NCBI GenBank assembly: GCA_002480495.1
Contig: DLCG01000017.1
Span: 62,473 to 126,472 of the forward strand
From: Rhodobiaceae bacterium UBA7804
GTDB taxonomy: Bacteria > Pseudomonadota > Alphaproteobacteria > Parvibaculales > Parvibaculaceae
Reading direction: 5' to 3'
DNA length: 64,000 bases
Shown: positions 33,760 through 43,493 of the stretch, piece by piece
Numbering within the stretch: position 1 is the stretch's first letter
Layout of the letters: the number at the start of each line of letters is the position of its first letter
Made by a program: the position numbers and the translations under genes
The notes under the pieces: model-generated
Databases searched by the model: none
What the model was told of the DNA's origin: nothing
The model's input: the letters and a program-made list of their open reading frames with translations, nothing else

Positions 33760-34697
33760 GCGAGCGCCTCGCGAAGCGCCTTAGCCGCCGCCTTCACCGC
33801 ATCGCGCGATACGTCGAGCGCGCCCTGCAGGTTGAAGAAGCCGTGGATCATGCCTTCGTAATTCACATACTCGACATCGACGCCCGCTTTCTTGAGCGCT
33901 TCCGCATAGGCCTTGCCTTCATCGCGCAGCACATCGAAACCGGCGGTGACGACATAGGCGGGCGGAAGACCCGCGAAGGAGGACGCGCGAAGCGGCGCGG
34001 CATAGGGATTTGAGGGGTCCACGCCCGCGCTCAGCACATAATGGTTCCAGAACCAGTCCATGCCTTCGGCTTCGAGGAAATAGCCTTCCGCGAAATCCTT
34101 GTAGGACTGCGTGCCGCGCGGCGCATCCGTCACCGGATAGATGAGAAGCTGGAAGGCGATTTCCGGCGCCTTCTCCGCCTTTGCCTTGAGACAGACGGCG
34201 GCGGCGAGATTACCGCCCGCGCTGTCGCCCGCGACGGCGATGCGGTTCGGGTCGATGCCGATCTCGGAGGCATTCGCTTCCACCCACTTCACGGCCGCAT
34301 AGGCATCGTCGAAGGCGGCGGGAAAGGGATGCTCGGGCGCGAGGCGGTAATCGACCGCGATCACCTTGCAGCCCGCCTCGTTGGCGAGCGTGCGGCAAAG
34401 CGCGTCATGCGTGTCGAGATCGCCGATGACCCAGCCGCCGCCATGATAATAGACGAGCGCGGGGCAAGTGCCGCCCGCGGCAACGGGCGTGTAGAGGCGG
34501 ACGGGAATCTCGCCGCCGGGCCCGGGAATGGTGCGGTCCTCGACCTTGCCGATGGCGACGCCTTGCAGATCGAGCATGCCCGCCATGGCGCGATACATCT
34601 CGCGCCCGCCCTCCGGCGGCAGGTCGATGAGACGCGGCGCATCGGGATCGGCCGCGAGTTGGTCGAGCAGCGCCTTCGCCTGTGGATCGAGTGACAT
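33756..34697 (-). CDS. alpha/beta hydrolase, HSL/esterase IV family
   Basis: 313 residues with the hormone-sensitive-lipase motifs HGGGWVIGDL (oxyanion hole) and GDSAGGNLAAAV (nucleophile), and the late GMIHGFFNL histidine. It probably hydrolyses short or medium acyl esters. The ATG at 34697 follows GGGAGGA at a 9-base distance. The longer frame upstream is not supported. Confidence 0.9.
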   Translation of the reverse strand: MSLDPQAKALLDQLAADPDAPRLIDLPPEGGREMYRAMAGMLDLQGVAIGKVEDRTIPGPGGEIPVRLYTPVAAGGTCPALVYYHGGGWVIGDLDTHDALCRTLANEAGCKVIAVDYRLAPEHPFPAAFDDAYAAVKWVEANASEIGIDPNRIAVAGDSAGGNLAAAVCLKAKAEKAPEIAFQLLIYPVTDAPRGTQSYKDFAEGYFLEAEGMDWFWNHYVLSAGVDPSNPYAAPLRASSFAGLPPAYVVTAGFDVLRDEGKAYAEALKKAGVDVEYVNYEGMIHGFFNLQGALDVSRDAVKAAAKALREALA

Positions 34698-34819
34698 GTC
34701 CGGTGGTCCTCCCGCCTTGTTTTTATGTGAGGACCCTTTTATCCGCCGGGCGCCGGACGCGCCAAGCGGCAAGTTTGCTGCGGGGCGGCAAATAAAGGCC
34801 GCCCCGGCGTCAGTTCGGT

Positions 34820-35026
34820 TCAGTGAAGGATATGTCCGTCGCGGCTGCGGCGGCCCTCGACCATGTCCTCGACCACGACACGGAGCATGCGCCAGGCATC
34901 GGCGCGCATTTTCTCGCCGATCTGCTCGAGCTCGCAAACCGCCGTATCGGCATAGGAAAGCGCCTTGCGGCCATGGGTATCGACCATATAGGCAGCGAGC
35001 AGGTTGATTTCGTGATCGGTGATCAT
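34820..35026 (-). CDS. small conserved-looking protein
   Basis: 68 residues starting MITDHEINLLAAYMVDTHG and continuing with a predicted helix (ADTAVCELEQIGEKMRADAW). No membrane segment or known domain. Start preferred at 35026, with purine-rich sequence upstream. It lies 123 bases upstream of the HSL-type hydrolase on the same strand. Confidence 0.55.
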   Translation of the reverse strand: MITDHEINLLAAYMVDTHGRKALSYADTAVCELEQIGEKMRADAWRMLRVVVEDMVEGRRSRDGHILH

Positions 35027-35203
35027 GTCTCGGGGTCTCCGGTTGGACTTGTTTTGCCAACCGGATTGCAACCCCCGGACCAGAGATGAAAATCAATTTA
35101 AATCAATGACTTAACAATTAGGCCGCCCGCCGGGGTGAGCGCACCGGCAAGCTTTGCCGGAACAGCCTGCCCCGGCATGGGCGAATTTTGCCGCCGGCGG
35201 GCC

Positions 35204-35932
35204 CTACCAGGGCTCGGCGCTGGTGCGGACATCCGCCTCGAAGGTCCATGCGGCGCGCGGCTGGCGGTGCATCTGGAGATAGACCTCCGCTATGCCGGAG
35301 AGGTCGATGAGACGCCCCTCATCCGCCCGCTGGGCGGCATATTGCGGCAGCGCACTGTGGATCTTCTCGCCGTCTATGGCGCCGTCGATCACGACATGGC
35401 CGACATGAATGCCGAGCGGGCCGAATTCCTTGGCCGCGCTCTGGGCGAAGTTCCGGAGCGCCCCTTTGGCGGCGGCGAAGGCGCCGAAGCCCTCGCGGCC
35501 CCGGAGGCTCGCGGAAGCGCCGGTGAAGAGGAGTGTACCCTCGCCCCTGGGGCTCATATGGTCCGACGCCTCGCGGGCGAAAAGGAAGGCGCCAAAGGTG
35601 CAGACGCGCCAGCAACGCTCGAAATAATCCGCCGTCATGCCGGAAATCTTGCCCGGCATGTTGTTGCCCGCATTGTAGATGGCGAGCTTCACCGGGCCTG
35701 TCTCCTCGGCGCAGTTCCACAGATCGATCACCTGCGCCTCGCTCGTCACGTCGCAGAGGATCGCCGTGGCCGCGCCGCCTTCGGCACGGATCGCCTCGGC
35801 GACGGCTTCGAGCCGGTCGAGCGTGCGGCCCGCCACGAAGACATGGAGCCCCTCCTTCGCGGCGCGATGGGCCAGAACCGCGCCAAGCCCCTTTTCCGGG
35901 CCGACGCCCGCGACGATTGCCGTTTCGACCAT
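35204..35932 (-). CDS. SDR-family protein with Tyr-to-Phe active site
   Basis: 242 residues. The Rossmann start is VAGVGPEKGLGAVLAH, followed by YNAGNNMPGK and FTGASASLRG. The catalytic YxxxK motif reads FAAAK (in GAFAAAKGALRNFAQS), so the usual proton donor is missing; other members of this atypical branch share the change, but its reaction is not known to me. No hydrophobic segments. Monocistronic, or with the DUF924 gene upstream (69 bases). Confidence 0.85.
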   Translation of the reverse strand: MVETAIVAGVGPEKGLGAVLAHRAAKEGLHVFVAGRTLDRLEAVAEAIRAEGGAATAILCDVTSEAQVIDLWNCAEETGPVKLAIYNAGNNMPGKISGMTADYFERCWRVCTFGAFLFAREASDHMSPRGEGTLLFTGASASLRGREGFGAFAAAKGALRNFAQSAAKEFGPLGIHVGHVVIDGAIDGEKIHSALPQYAAQRADEGRLIDLSGIAEVYLQMHRQPRAAWTFEADVRTSAEPW

Positions 35933-36001
35933 GTGTCAGCCTCCCGCTTCACCTTGAGCTTGAGGATATATGGTCAGTTCGGAAAGAGAACCAAGGGGAA
36001 A

Positions 36002-36544
36002 TCACCCCGCGAAACCGCCCGCATCGAGGAAGGACTGCTCCTCGGGCGTCGTCTCTCGCCCCAGCACCGCATTGCGATGGGGGAAGCGGCCGAAGCGGCG
36101 GATGATATCGGCGTGTTCGACGGCGAATTTCATCGTCTCGGGATCGTCGAGCCGCTGCGCGAAATAGATAAGGCCCCGCTCCTGCGCGGCGAGGTCTTCG
36201 GCATGCATATAGGGCATGTAGAACCATTTGCGCGCGGTGGCGGGCGTCTCGACGTCATAGCGGCGGCGCACCGCCTCGTCGGCGAGGCCAAGCGCTTTTT
36301 GATCCTGCGCGAAGGCGCGGTGGTCGTTCCGCCAGAGATTGCGCGAGAACTGGTCGAGCACGAGAATGAGGGCGAGCGAGCCTTGCGCATCCACCGCCCA
36401 GCCATCGAGCTTGCCCTCAGCCGCCTGCGCATGCGCCTCGCCGAAACGGCGGCGAATTTCCGCATCGAAGGCATCGCTCTTCGCGAACCATTTTTCCGGT
36501 CCGGCGCCGAACCAGAAATCGAGAACATCGCGGGGACGGATCAC
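36002..36544 (-). CDS. DUF924 family protein
   Basis: 180 residues, full family length. Signature VLDFWFGAGPEKWFAKSDAF at the start and LILVLDQFSRNLWRND, FYMPYMHAEDL, FAVEHADIIRRFGRFPHRN. TPR-like helical fold of unknown function. The start codon is GTG after TAAGGAGAG. Confidence 0.88.
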   Translation of the reverse strand: MIRPRDVLDFWFGAGPEKWFAKSDAFDAEIRRRFGEAHAQAAEGKLDGWAVDAQGSLALILVLDQFSRNLWRNDHRAFAQDQKALGLADEAVRRRYDVETPATARKWFYMPYMHAEDLAAQERGLIYFAQRLDDPETMKFAVEHADIIRRFGRFPHRNAVLGRETTPEEQSFLDAGGFAG

Positions 36545-36607
36545 GGTTTCTCTCCTTAAAACGTCATGACCCGATTTATGCGGGCCATGACGCTGAAAGA
36601 GAAGCCC

Positions 36608-38464
36608 TTAAACGACGATCACGTCTTCGGGCGCGGGGTCCTGATAGAGGCGCTCGACAAGATGCGCGCGGCGGGCAGCCGTTGCCGCCTGGTTCACATA
36701 GCCCTTGTCGGTGATCTCGTGGCCGTCGATCGACGGCGGCTCCAGCATGAGATGAATGCGCGCGATACGCGTGGACGAGCCGCCACCGGCCCTGTTGTGC
36801 TTCTGAAGCGCGGCGCGCAGATGCTCCACGACCTTCGGATGCGAGATGACGGACTGAGGATCGGCATCGTCCGGCAGACCCGCGACCTTGCGCGCACCGG
36901 CGATATTCGGCCAGGCGAGAAGCGCAATATAAGGTTTGTCGAGACCGCAGACCACGGCGTCCTGCACGAGCGGCGTACAGGCGGCGACGGCATCGGCACG
37001 GAGCGTGCCGGTCGAGACCCATGTGCCCGAGGAGAGCTTGAAATCCTCCGTCACGCGGCCGTCGAAAACGAGACCGAGCTCGGGTTTGTTTTCGTCGAGG
37101 AACTTCGCCGCATCGCCGAGGCTGTAGAAACCTTCCTCGTCGAAGGCTTCCGCCGTCTTCTTCGGATCGTTGAGATAGCCGGGCGTCACCGTCGGGCCCT
37201 TCACGCGCACTTCGAGCTTCGCGCCATTGGGGACGAGTTTCAGCGTGATGCCGGGAACGGGCAGGCCGACAAGACCGACGCGCTCCGTCACCCAGTGGAC
37301 GACCGTGATGCCCTGCGTCTCCGTCGCGCCATACATGGTGGTGAGCGGAATGCGCATGCCGGTCTCGGCGACGGCAAGCGCCTGCATGCGATCATAGATG
37401 TCGCTCGACAGCGTCGCGCCGCCATAGCCCATATATTCGAGGTTCTTGAAGAAGCTCGCACGAAGCGCCGGATCGCGCTCCATCGCGTCGGCAAGCATGG
37501 CAAAGGCGACGGGCGCCGAACCGAAAACGCGCGGACTGACTTCGCGCAGATTGGCGATTGTCTGCTCGAACATGCCCGGAATGGGCTTGCCCGCGTCGAG
37601 ATAGACCGTGCCGCCCGAGGACATGTTGCCATTGAAGCTGATATTGCCCGCAGAAATATGGTTCCAGGGCATCCATTCGAGGCTCTGCGGAATTTCGCTC
37701 GGGTCCGGCTCCTCGGTCCGCAAGGCTTCCCCGGCGGCGATCTGCGCCATCATCATGCGATGCGTCTGGATGACGCCCTTCGGCATGCCGGTTGAGCCCG
37801 ATGTAAAGAGATATTTCGCGACCGTGTCGTGACCGATCTTTTCCATCGAGGCGCGCACGGCATCGCTCGGCGCGGTGGAGACAAGATCGTCATAGGAGGT
37901 CGCCCCGGAAACGCTGCCCGTCTGCGTGACGATTTCCGCCCCCTCGCCCACGGCGGCAAGCGCCCTCGCGAAGAGATCGCCATGGTCGGCGAAGATCATC
38001 TTCGGCTGCGTCAGCGCCACGACATGACGAAGCTTTGCGAAGTCCGAACTCATCAGCGAATAGGGAACGCTGACCGGCGCGACGGGAACGCCCGCCTTCA
38101 TCGCGCCAAGCGCCATGACGGCATGGGCGATCGAGTTGCCGGACAGGATCATCAGCGGCGTCGACTGGTCGAGACCGCGCGCGAGGAGCGCACTGGCGAC
38201 GGCATCCGCCTTCGCGTTCGCCTCGCCATAGGTGATGAAGGCCCATGCGCCATCGGCACCGCGCTCGCCGATGAAATTCCGCTCGGGGTGCTCCACCGCG
38301 CGCTCTTCGAGGATGTGGGGGACGCTCCGCTTCATCTCGGGCAGCGGATGGTCCGAGGAAATGTAGATCGTGCCGTCATCCGTGCGGCGCACGGTGATCT
38401 TCGGCGGCTTCTGTTTCAGCGGCTTGAACGGCGCGGGCGCGGCGCTCTCTTCTGCGAGACTCAT
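36608..38464 (-). CDS. feruloyl-CoA synthetase-like AMP-dependent ligase
   Basis: 618 residues, longer than most ANL ligases because of an N-terminal segment (PPKITVRRTDDGTIYISSDH). Motifs: LFTSGSTGMPKGVIQTHRMM, MPWNHISAGN, MYGATETQG, and a feruloyl-CoA-synthetase-type C-terminus (GLVFDGRVTEDFKLSSGTWV, EPPSIDGHEITDKGYVNQ). Probably activates an aromatic or related acid. The start follows GGAGGAAACG. It lies 91 bases downstream of another ligase on the same strand. Confidence 0.87.
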   Translation of the reverse strand: MSLAEESAAPAPFKPLKQKPPKITVRRTDDGTIYISSDHPLPEMKRSVPHILEERAVEHPERNFIGERGADGAWAFITYGEANAKADAVASALLARGLDQSTPLMILSGNSIAHAVMALGAMKAGVPVAPVSVPYSLMSSDFAKLRHVVALTQPKMIFADHGDLFARALAAVGEGAEIVTQTGSVSGATSYDDLVSTAPSDAVRASMEKIGHDTVAKYLFTSGSTGMPKGVIQTHRMMMAQIAAGEALRTEEPDPSEIPQSLEWMPWNHISAGNISFNGNMSSGGTVYLDAGKPIPGMFEQTIANLREVSPRVFGSAPVAFAMLADAMERDPALRASFFKNLEYMGYGGATLSSDIYDRMQALAVAETGMRIPLTTMYGATETQGITVVHWVTERVGLVGLPVPGITLKLVPNGAKLEVRVKGPTVTPGYLNDPKKTAEAFDEEGFYSLGDAAKFLDENKPELGLVFDGRVTEDFKLSSGTWVSTGTLRADAVAACTPLVQDAVVCGLDKPYIALLAWPNIAGARKVAGLPDDADPQSVISHPKVVEHLRAALQKHNRAGGGSSTRIARIHLMLEPPSIDGHEITDKGYVNQAATAARRAHLVERLYQDPAPEDVIVV

Positions 38465-38555
38465 CGTTTCCTCCACATATGAATGGCGTTCGGGGCCCGC
38501 ATGTTCTGACGCATGCGATGCCCCGGATTTTCGATCTCGAATTTTCTTCCGCCGG

Positions 38556-40127
38556 TCAGTTGACCATGCGTTCGCGTCCTTCCCAGTAGGGAGCGCGGAG
38601 TTCGCGGCGGAGAATCTTGCCGGACGGATTGCGCGGCAGCGCATCGATGAAATCGACCGACTTCGGCACCTTGTAGCTGGCGATGCGCGTCTTCGCGAAG
38701 GCAATGATCTCGTCGTGCGTCGCATGTTCGCCGGGTTTCAGGACGACGATCGCCTTCACCGCCTCGCCCCATTTTTCGTGCGGCACGCCGACGACGGCAG
38801 CGTCGGCAATCGCGGGATGGCCGAAAAGCGCATTCTCGACTTCGGCCGGATAGATGTTCTCCCCGCCGGAGACGATCATGTCCTTCACGCGGTCATGGAT
38901 GAAGAGGTAGCCGTCCTTGTCGAAGAAGCCGGCGTCTCCCGAATAGAACCAGCCGTCGCGGATCGCATCCTGCGTGGCTTCGGCGCGGTTCCAGTAGCCC
39001 TTCATCACCGACCCGCCGCGAATGACGATCTCGCCGACCTCGCCGACCGGCACATCCTTGCCGTTCTCGTCCACGACGCGAATTTCCATGTCGGGGCTGA
39101 CGATACCGCAGGAACGCAGCTTGCCCTTTGCCGGATCGTGCGCGTCCGGCGGCAGGCTGGTAGCCCCGCCCGCCGTCTCTGTAAGACCATAGAGCTGCAC
39201 GAAACCCGCACCCTTGAAGGTTTCCTGCGCGCGGCGAAGCACATCTTCCGCGATGGGAGATGCGCCGTAGAGAATCTGGCGAAGGCTCGAAACATCGACC
39301 TCGCCGATATTGGGCTGCTGCAGGAGGAAGAGAATGACCGCGGGCACCATGAAGGCGATGGTGAGCTTCTCTGACTCGATGAGCTGGAGGATCACCTGCG
39401 GGTCGACATCCTTCAGGATCACATTCCGGCAGCCATGCAGATTGCCGAGAATGCCGATATTGACGCCTGCCACATGGAAGAGCGGCATGCAGACAAGGAC
39501 CACGTCATCCTCGCCCCAATTGGCCCAGCCGGCGCCTGCTCCCTGCTTGAAGATGGAAATATAGTTGGCGTTGGTGAGCTGCACGCCCTTCGGATGACCC
39601 GTCGTACCGCTCGTATAGAGCTGGATCACGTCATCGTCGGGGGCAGCCGGCAGCATCGGGTCTTCCGCTTTCGCGGCATCGCGCCAGTCGTCGAAGGATT
39701 GCCAGTCATTGCGGCCGCCATCCAGCGCAATCACCTTGCGCACCGTGGGGCATTCCGGCAGCACCTTCTCGATGAGATCGTAGAATTCCGCGCCGACGAA
39801 CAGGATCTCGGTTTTCGAGTCGTTCAGCACATAGGCAACTTCCGGAGCGGCAAGGCGCCAATTGACGCCGACCACCACGGCCTTCGCCTTGAAGGCGCCA
39901 TAGAGCATCTCGAAATAGCGATCCGAGCCCTTGCCCATGAAGCCGATGCGCGCATCGGGCTTGCATCCATCCGCGATCAGCGCCTGGGCGACCTGGCTGG
40001 CGCGCCGGTCGAGTTCGGCATAGGTGGTCTGGCGGCCTTCGAAGACCTGCGCGATGGCGTCCGGGCGGACGGCGGCCTGCGCCCTCGTCACATCGGCCAC
40101 ACACTTGATACGTTCGGCGTCAAACAT
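38556..40127 (-). CDS. AMP-dependent fatty-acid/steroid-type CoA ligase
   Basis: 523 residues: QLYTSGTTGHPKGVQLT, LYGLTETAGGAT, GWFYSGDAGFFDKDGYLFIHD and the catalytic lysine near the end in NPSGKILRREL. It resembles FadD3-like ligases of alicyclic or fatty-acid catabolism. Start at 40127 after GGGGAGGA. Divergent from the CMD genes across 275 bases. Confidence 0.9.
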   Translation of the reverse strand: MFDAERIKCVADVTRAQAAVRPDAIAQVFEGRQTTYAELDRRASQVAQALIADGCKPDARIGFMGKGSDRYFEMLYGAFKAKAVVVGVNWRLAAPEVAYVLNDSKTEILFVGAEFYDLIEKVLPECPTVRKVIALDGGRNDWQSFDDWRDAAKAEDPMLPAAPDDDVIQLYTSGTTGHPKGVQLTNANYISIFKQGAGAGWANWGEDDVVLVCMPLFHVAGVNIGILGNLHGCRNVILKDVDPQVILQLIESEKLTIAFMVPAVILFLLQQPNIGEVDVSSLRQILYGASPIAEDVLRRAQETFKGAGFVQLYGLTETAGGATSLPPDAHDPAKGKLRSCGIVSPDMEIRVVDENGKDVPVGEVGEIVIRGGSVMKGYWNRAEATQDAIRDGWFYSGDAGFFDKDGYLFIHDRVKDMIVSGGENIYPAEVENALFGHPAIADAAVVGVPHEKWGEAVKAIVVLKPGEHATHDEIIAFAKTRIASYKVPKSVDFIDALPRNPSGKILRRELRAPYWEGRERMVN

Positions 40128-40402
40128 GGCGTCGATTCCTCCCCAATTCGGCTGATGCGTCCCGATACAGCATGGGGGCAATCCCTCCGCTCCCCGGCGC
40201 TGTCAGACCATGAATTTCCGGCCCTCTTTCGGGTCCTGTTGCGCGAGAGTGTAACCGCCCCTGCGGGCGGGGCAAGAGAAGCCGGAGCCCGCACACGGCT
40301 TGTTGAATGACGAGCCTTGCGCGCAACCGGCTGGACGCAGCGTCGGCGCGGGTTAGACTGCCGGACAAAGAAAACAGACTTTCAGGGAAGGAACCCTCGA
40401 AC

Positions 40403-40954
40403 ATGGCCCGCATCCCCTATTTCGATCCGGCGAAGGCCACCGGCCGCGCCGCCAGGACCTATGAGAAGCTGCCCAAGCTCAACATCTTCCGCATGCTCGG
40501 CCATTCCGGCGACATGATCGACGGCTTCATCAAGCTCGGAAACGAGATCCTGATCCATGGCGAGCTCGACCCCGTGCTGCGGGAAATCGCCATCGTGCGG
40601 ACGGGCATCCTGCGGGGCTCCTCCTACGAGGTCTATCAGCACGAGGAAATCTCGCGAAAGATCGGCATGTCCGAGGAGCTCATCAAGGCGATCCACGAAG
40701 GGCCGGACGCGAAAATCTTCGACGAAACGCAGCGCGAGGTGATGCGCTTTACCGACGACGTTGTGAAGAACACCCGCGCTTCCGACGCGACATTCAATCC
40801 GCTGGCGGAGAAGCTAGGCTACAAGCAGCTTCAGGAACTCGTCATCACCATCGGCTTCTATACGCTGGTCTCGAACTTCCTCGAAACCTTCGATGTCGAC
40901 ATAGAGGAACCCGGCCATAAATCGGGCCTGAAGATACCGGGCGTCCAGGACTGA
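40403..40954 (+). CDS. carboxymuconolactone decarboxylase (CMD) family protein 1
   Basis: 183 residues: VLREIAIVRTGILRGSSYEV then QHEEISRKIGMSEE is the AhpD/CMD core, but without the CxxC pair, so peroxidase activity is unlikely; related proteins act as decarboxylases or have unknown roles. First of a tandem pair (next gene three bases away) that leads into an SDR gene, probably one transcript. Confidence 0.87.
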   Translation: MARIPYFDPAKATGRAARTYEKLPKLNIFRMLGHSGDMIDGFIKLGNEILIHGELDPVLREIAIVRTGILRGSSYEVYQHEEISRKIGMSEELIKAIHEGPDAKIFDETQREVMRFTDDVVKNTRASDATFNPLAEKLGYKQLQELVITIGFYTLVSNFLETFDVDIEEPGHKSGLKIPGVQD

Positions 40955-40957
40955 ACG

Positions 40958-41524
40958 ATGGCGCGCATTCCCTATCCAGATCCCGCGAAACTGCCGGCGG
41001 AAGCGCGGGACCTCCTCGAAAGCCTCCCGCAGCTCAACATCTTCCGCATGATTGCCGGAAGCGGCGCCTCTTTCCTGCCCTTCATGGCGTTCATCAATTC
41101 CTATCTCAATGCCGGAGTGCTCGAACCGGAGTTGCGCGAACTGGTGATCCTGCGGGTCGGGCATCTATGCAAGTCGAATTACGAACTCCATCAGCATCGC
41201 CGCGTCTCGCGCATGATCGGCATGAGCGAGGAGCGTATCGCCGCTTCGGCGGGGGCTCTCCCCTCGCCGCTTTTCAGCGAGGCCGAAAACGCAGCCCTCC
41301 TCTTCACCGACGATCAGGTGGCTCACGTGAAAGCGGACGGCAAACTCTTCGCCGATGCGCATGAGTATCTCGGCGATACCGGCATGCAGGAGCTCGTCAT
41401 CGTGATCGGCACCTATCTCCTCGTCTGCCGCTATCTCGAAACCTTCGAGATCGATCTCGAGGAGAGGGATATCGAGACGAGCGGCCTCGACGAGATCAGG
41501 CGGGGCCTCGACAGACATGGCTGA
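40958..41524 (+). CDS. CMD family protein 2
   Basis: 188 residues, paralogous to the preceding gene (ARIPYPDPAKLPAEARDLLE, LPQLNIFRMI, LRELVILRVGHLCKSNYEL). A cysteine is present in HLCKSN but the CxxC pair is not. Its last bases overlap the start of the SDR gene (ATGGCTGA), implying translational coupling. Confidence 0.87.
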   Translation: MARIPYPDPAKLPAEARDLLESLPQLNIFRMIAGSGASFLPFMAFINSYLNAGVLEPELRELVILRVGHLCKSNYELHQHRRVSRMIGMSEERIAASAGALPSPLFSEAENAALLFTDDQVAHVKADGKLFADAHEYLGDTGMQELVIVIGTYLLVCRYLETFEIDLEERDIETSGLDEIRRGLDRHG

Positions 41525-42356
41525 GAAGGAAGGATATGTGCGGCCGCTGCCGCCTGAATCGAAAGGCGAAGCGCCCGGACGCGGACGGCTCGCAGGGCGC
41601 CACATCCTCGTCGTGGGCGGCGGCCAGCGCGTGCTCGACGCCGCGACCGATCCCGTGGGCAATGGCCGCGCCATGGCGCTCCTCTTCGCACGCGAGGGCG
41701 CGGAAGTCGCCGTGGCCGACATGAACCTCGCGCTCGCGGAGGAAACGGTCGCCCGGATCGTGGAGGAAGGCGGCAAGGCCCACGCCATCGAAGCCGATAT
41801 TTCAAATCCGGACGACGTGACGGCGATGATCGCGGAAGCGGAAACGGCGCTCGGCACGCTCGACGGCCTAGTCCTCAATGTCGGCATCGGCGTGGGCGGT
41901 CTCGGCCTTGAAGGCGCAACGCCGGAAGACTGGGACAAGGTGCTCACGGTCAACCTGCGCGGCCCCATGCTCTGCTGCAAGGCGGCGCTGCCGCGGCTTG
42001 CGGACGGTTCGCCCATCGTCTTCATCTCCTCCATCGCCGGGCTTGTCGCGGGCTCGCGGCTTCCCGCCTATGACGCTTCGAAGGCCGCACTTGGCGGCCT
42101 CATGCGGCATGTGGCGCTGGAAGGCGCGCGCCGCGGCATCCGCGCGAATATCGTGGCGCCCGGTCTCGTCGACACGCCACTCGGGAGGCTGGCGACCCAG
42201 GGCCGCCCCTCGCGCGGGCGCACGCCCGTGCCGTTCGGCCGGCAGGCGACGGGATGGGAGATCGCCTATGCGGCGCTTTTCCTCTTGTCCAACGAGAGCG
42301 TCTACATCACCGCACAGACACTAGCCGTCGACAGCGGCATGACGGGCATTTCCTGA
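41517..42356 (+). CDS. SDR-family oxidoreductase
   Basis: 279 residues. The cofactor loop is unusual, VVGGGQRVLDAATDPVGNGR instead of TGxxxGxG, with an insertion. LNVGIGVGG replaces NNAG. The catalytic serine (FISSIAG) and YDASK are intact. Overlaps the CMD gene upstream, so it probably serves the same pathway. Likely reduces or oxidises a hydroxy/keto acid; substrate unknown. Confidence 0.87.
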   Translation: MAEKEGYVRPLPPESKGEAPGRGRLAGRHILVVGGGQRVLDAATDPVGNGRAMALLFAREGAEVAVADMNLALAEETVARIVEEGGKAHAIEADISNPDDVTAMIAEAETALGTLDGLVLNVGIGVGGLGLEGATPEDWDKVLTVNLRGPMLCCKAALPRLADGSPIVFISSIAGLVAGSRLPAYDASKAALGGLMRHVALEGARRGIRANIVAPGLVDTPLGRLATQGRPSRGRTPVPFGRQATGWEIAYAALFLLSNESVYITAQTLAVDSGMTGIS

Positions 42357-42388
42357 ACCGAAAAGCAAGGAAGCAGGGGGAGGACAAG

Positions 42389-43369
42389 ATGGGTTTCGGA
42401 CTGAGCCGCTTTCAATACACGAAGGGCCTGCACGATCTCGGCAATGGCGGCTATGCCTGGCTGCAGCCGGATGGCGGCTGGGGCTGGTCCAATGCGGGGC
42501 TCGTCGTCGATGATGGCGAGAGTTTCCTCATCGACACGCTGTTCGACGTGCCCCTGACGCGCGAAATGCTCGGCGCGATGAAGAAGGCGGAACCAAAGGC
42601 CGCGCAGAGGATCAATACTCTCGTCAACACGCATCACAATGGCGACCACTGCAACGGCAACGAGTGTTGCGCGGGCGCGGAAATCATTGCCCACAAGCTC
42701 GCCGTGAAAGGCATGAAGCACGAACCACCCGCGCTTCTCGCGGGCTTTCTCGACATGGCGCCGCAGATGGGCGATCTCGGTAAATATGTGACGCAATGTT
42801 TCGGCCCCTTCGACTTCAAGGGCGTGACGCAGACACTGCCCACCACGACCTTCGAGACGGAACTCACGCGTCATGTCGGTTCGAAGGAAATCCGCATCAT
42901 GCATGTCGGCCCCGCGCATACGCCGGGTGACGCATTGGTCTACGTTCCTGCGGACAAGACCGTCTTCACGGGAGACATCCTTTTCATCGAAGGCCACCCG
43001 ATCATGTGGGAAGGCCCGGTCGGCAACTGGATCTCCGCCTGCGACAGGATCATGGCGATGGATGTCGAAACCGTGGTGCCGGGACACGGGCCGATCACGG
43101 GAAAGAACGGCGTGAAGGCGGTGCGCGACTATCTCGTCTATATCCGCGACGAGGCGAAGAAGCGCTACGACGCCGGTCTCTCCGCCTTCGATGCAGCGGT
43201 CGACATCGACATGTCGGACTATGACAGCTGGGGAGACGGCGAGCGCATCGTCGTAAACGTCTCCACGCTCTACAAGGAATTCTCCGGTGACGATACGCCC
43301 AACGACGTGCCGACGATCTTCGGCCAGATGGCCGAGATCGCCAAAAGGCAGGGCCGCCTGAGAGGCTGA
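42389..43369 (+). CDS. MBL-fold metallo-hydrolase with HHNGDH metal motif
   Basis: 326 residues of the metallo-beta-lactamase fold. The metal loop reads NTHHNGDHCNGN, so the second histidine of HxHxDH is Asn; further ligands are MHVGPAHTPGDAL, VFTGDILF and VVPGHGPIT. Some related families tolerate this change. The start at 42389 follows GGGGGAGGACAAG. Same strand as the SDR gene, 32 bases downstream. Substrate unknown. Confidence 0.87.
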   Translation: MGFGLSRFQYTKGLHDLGNGGYAWLQPDGGWGWSNAGLVVDDGESFLIDTLFDVPLTREMLGAMKKAEPKAAQRINTLVNTHHNGDHCNGNECCAGAEIIAHKLAVKGMKHEPPALLAGFLDMAPQMGDLGKYVTQCFGPFDFKGVTQTLPTTTFETELTRHVGSKEIRIMHVGPAHTPGDALVYVPADKTVFTGDILFIEGHPIMWEGPVGNWISACDRIMAMDVETVVPGHGPITGKNGVKAVRDYLVYIRDEAKKRYDAGLSAFDAAVDIDMSDYDSWGDGERIVVNVSTLYKEFSGDDTPNDVPTIFGQMAEIAKRQGRLRG

Positions 43370-43493
43370 CCCAGGGTCATCACGGCATCTTCCGTTCTCA
43401 TGCGGAACGTCACGCATCCGTGATCGTTCGACCTGTGGACAGGCACCGGCGCGCACCCGATGATCCGCGCCAAAGCCATATGGGAGGACAATC

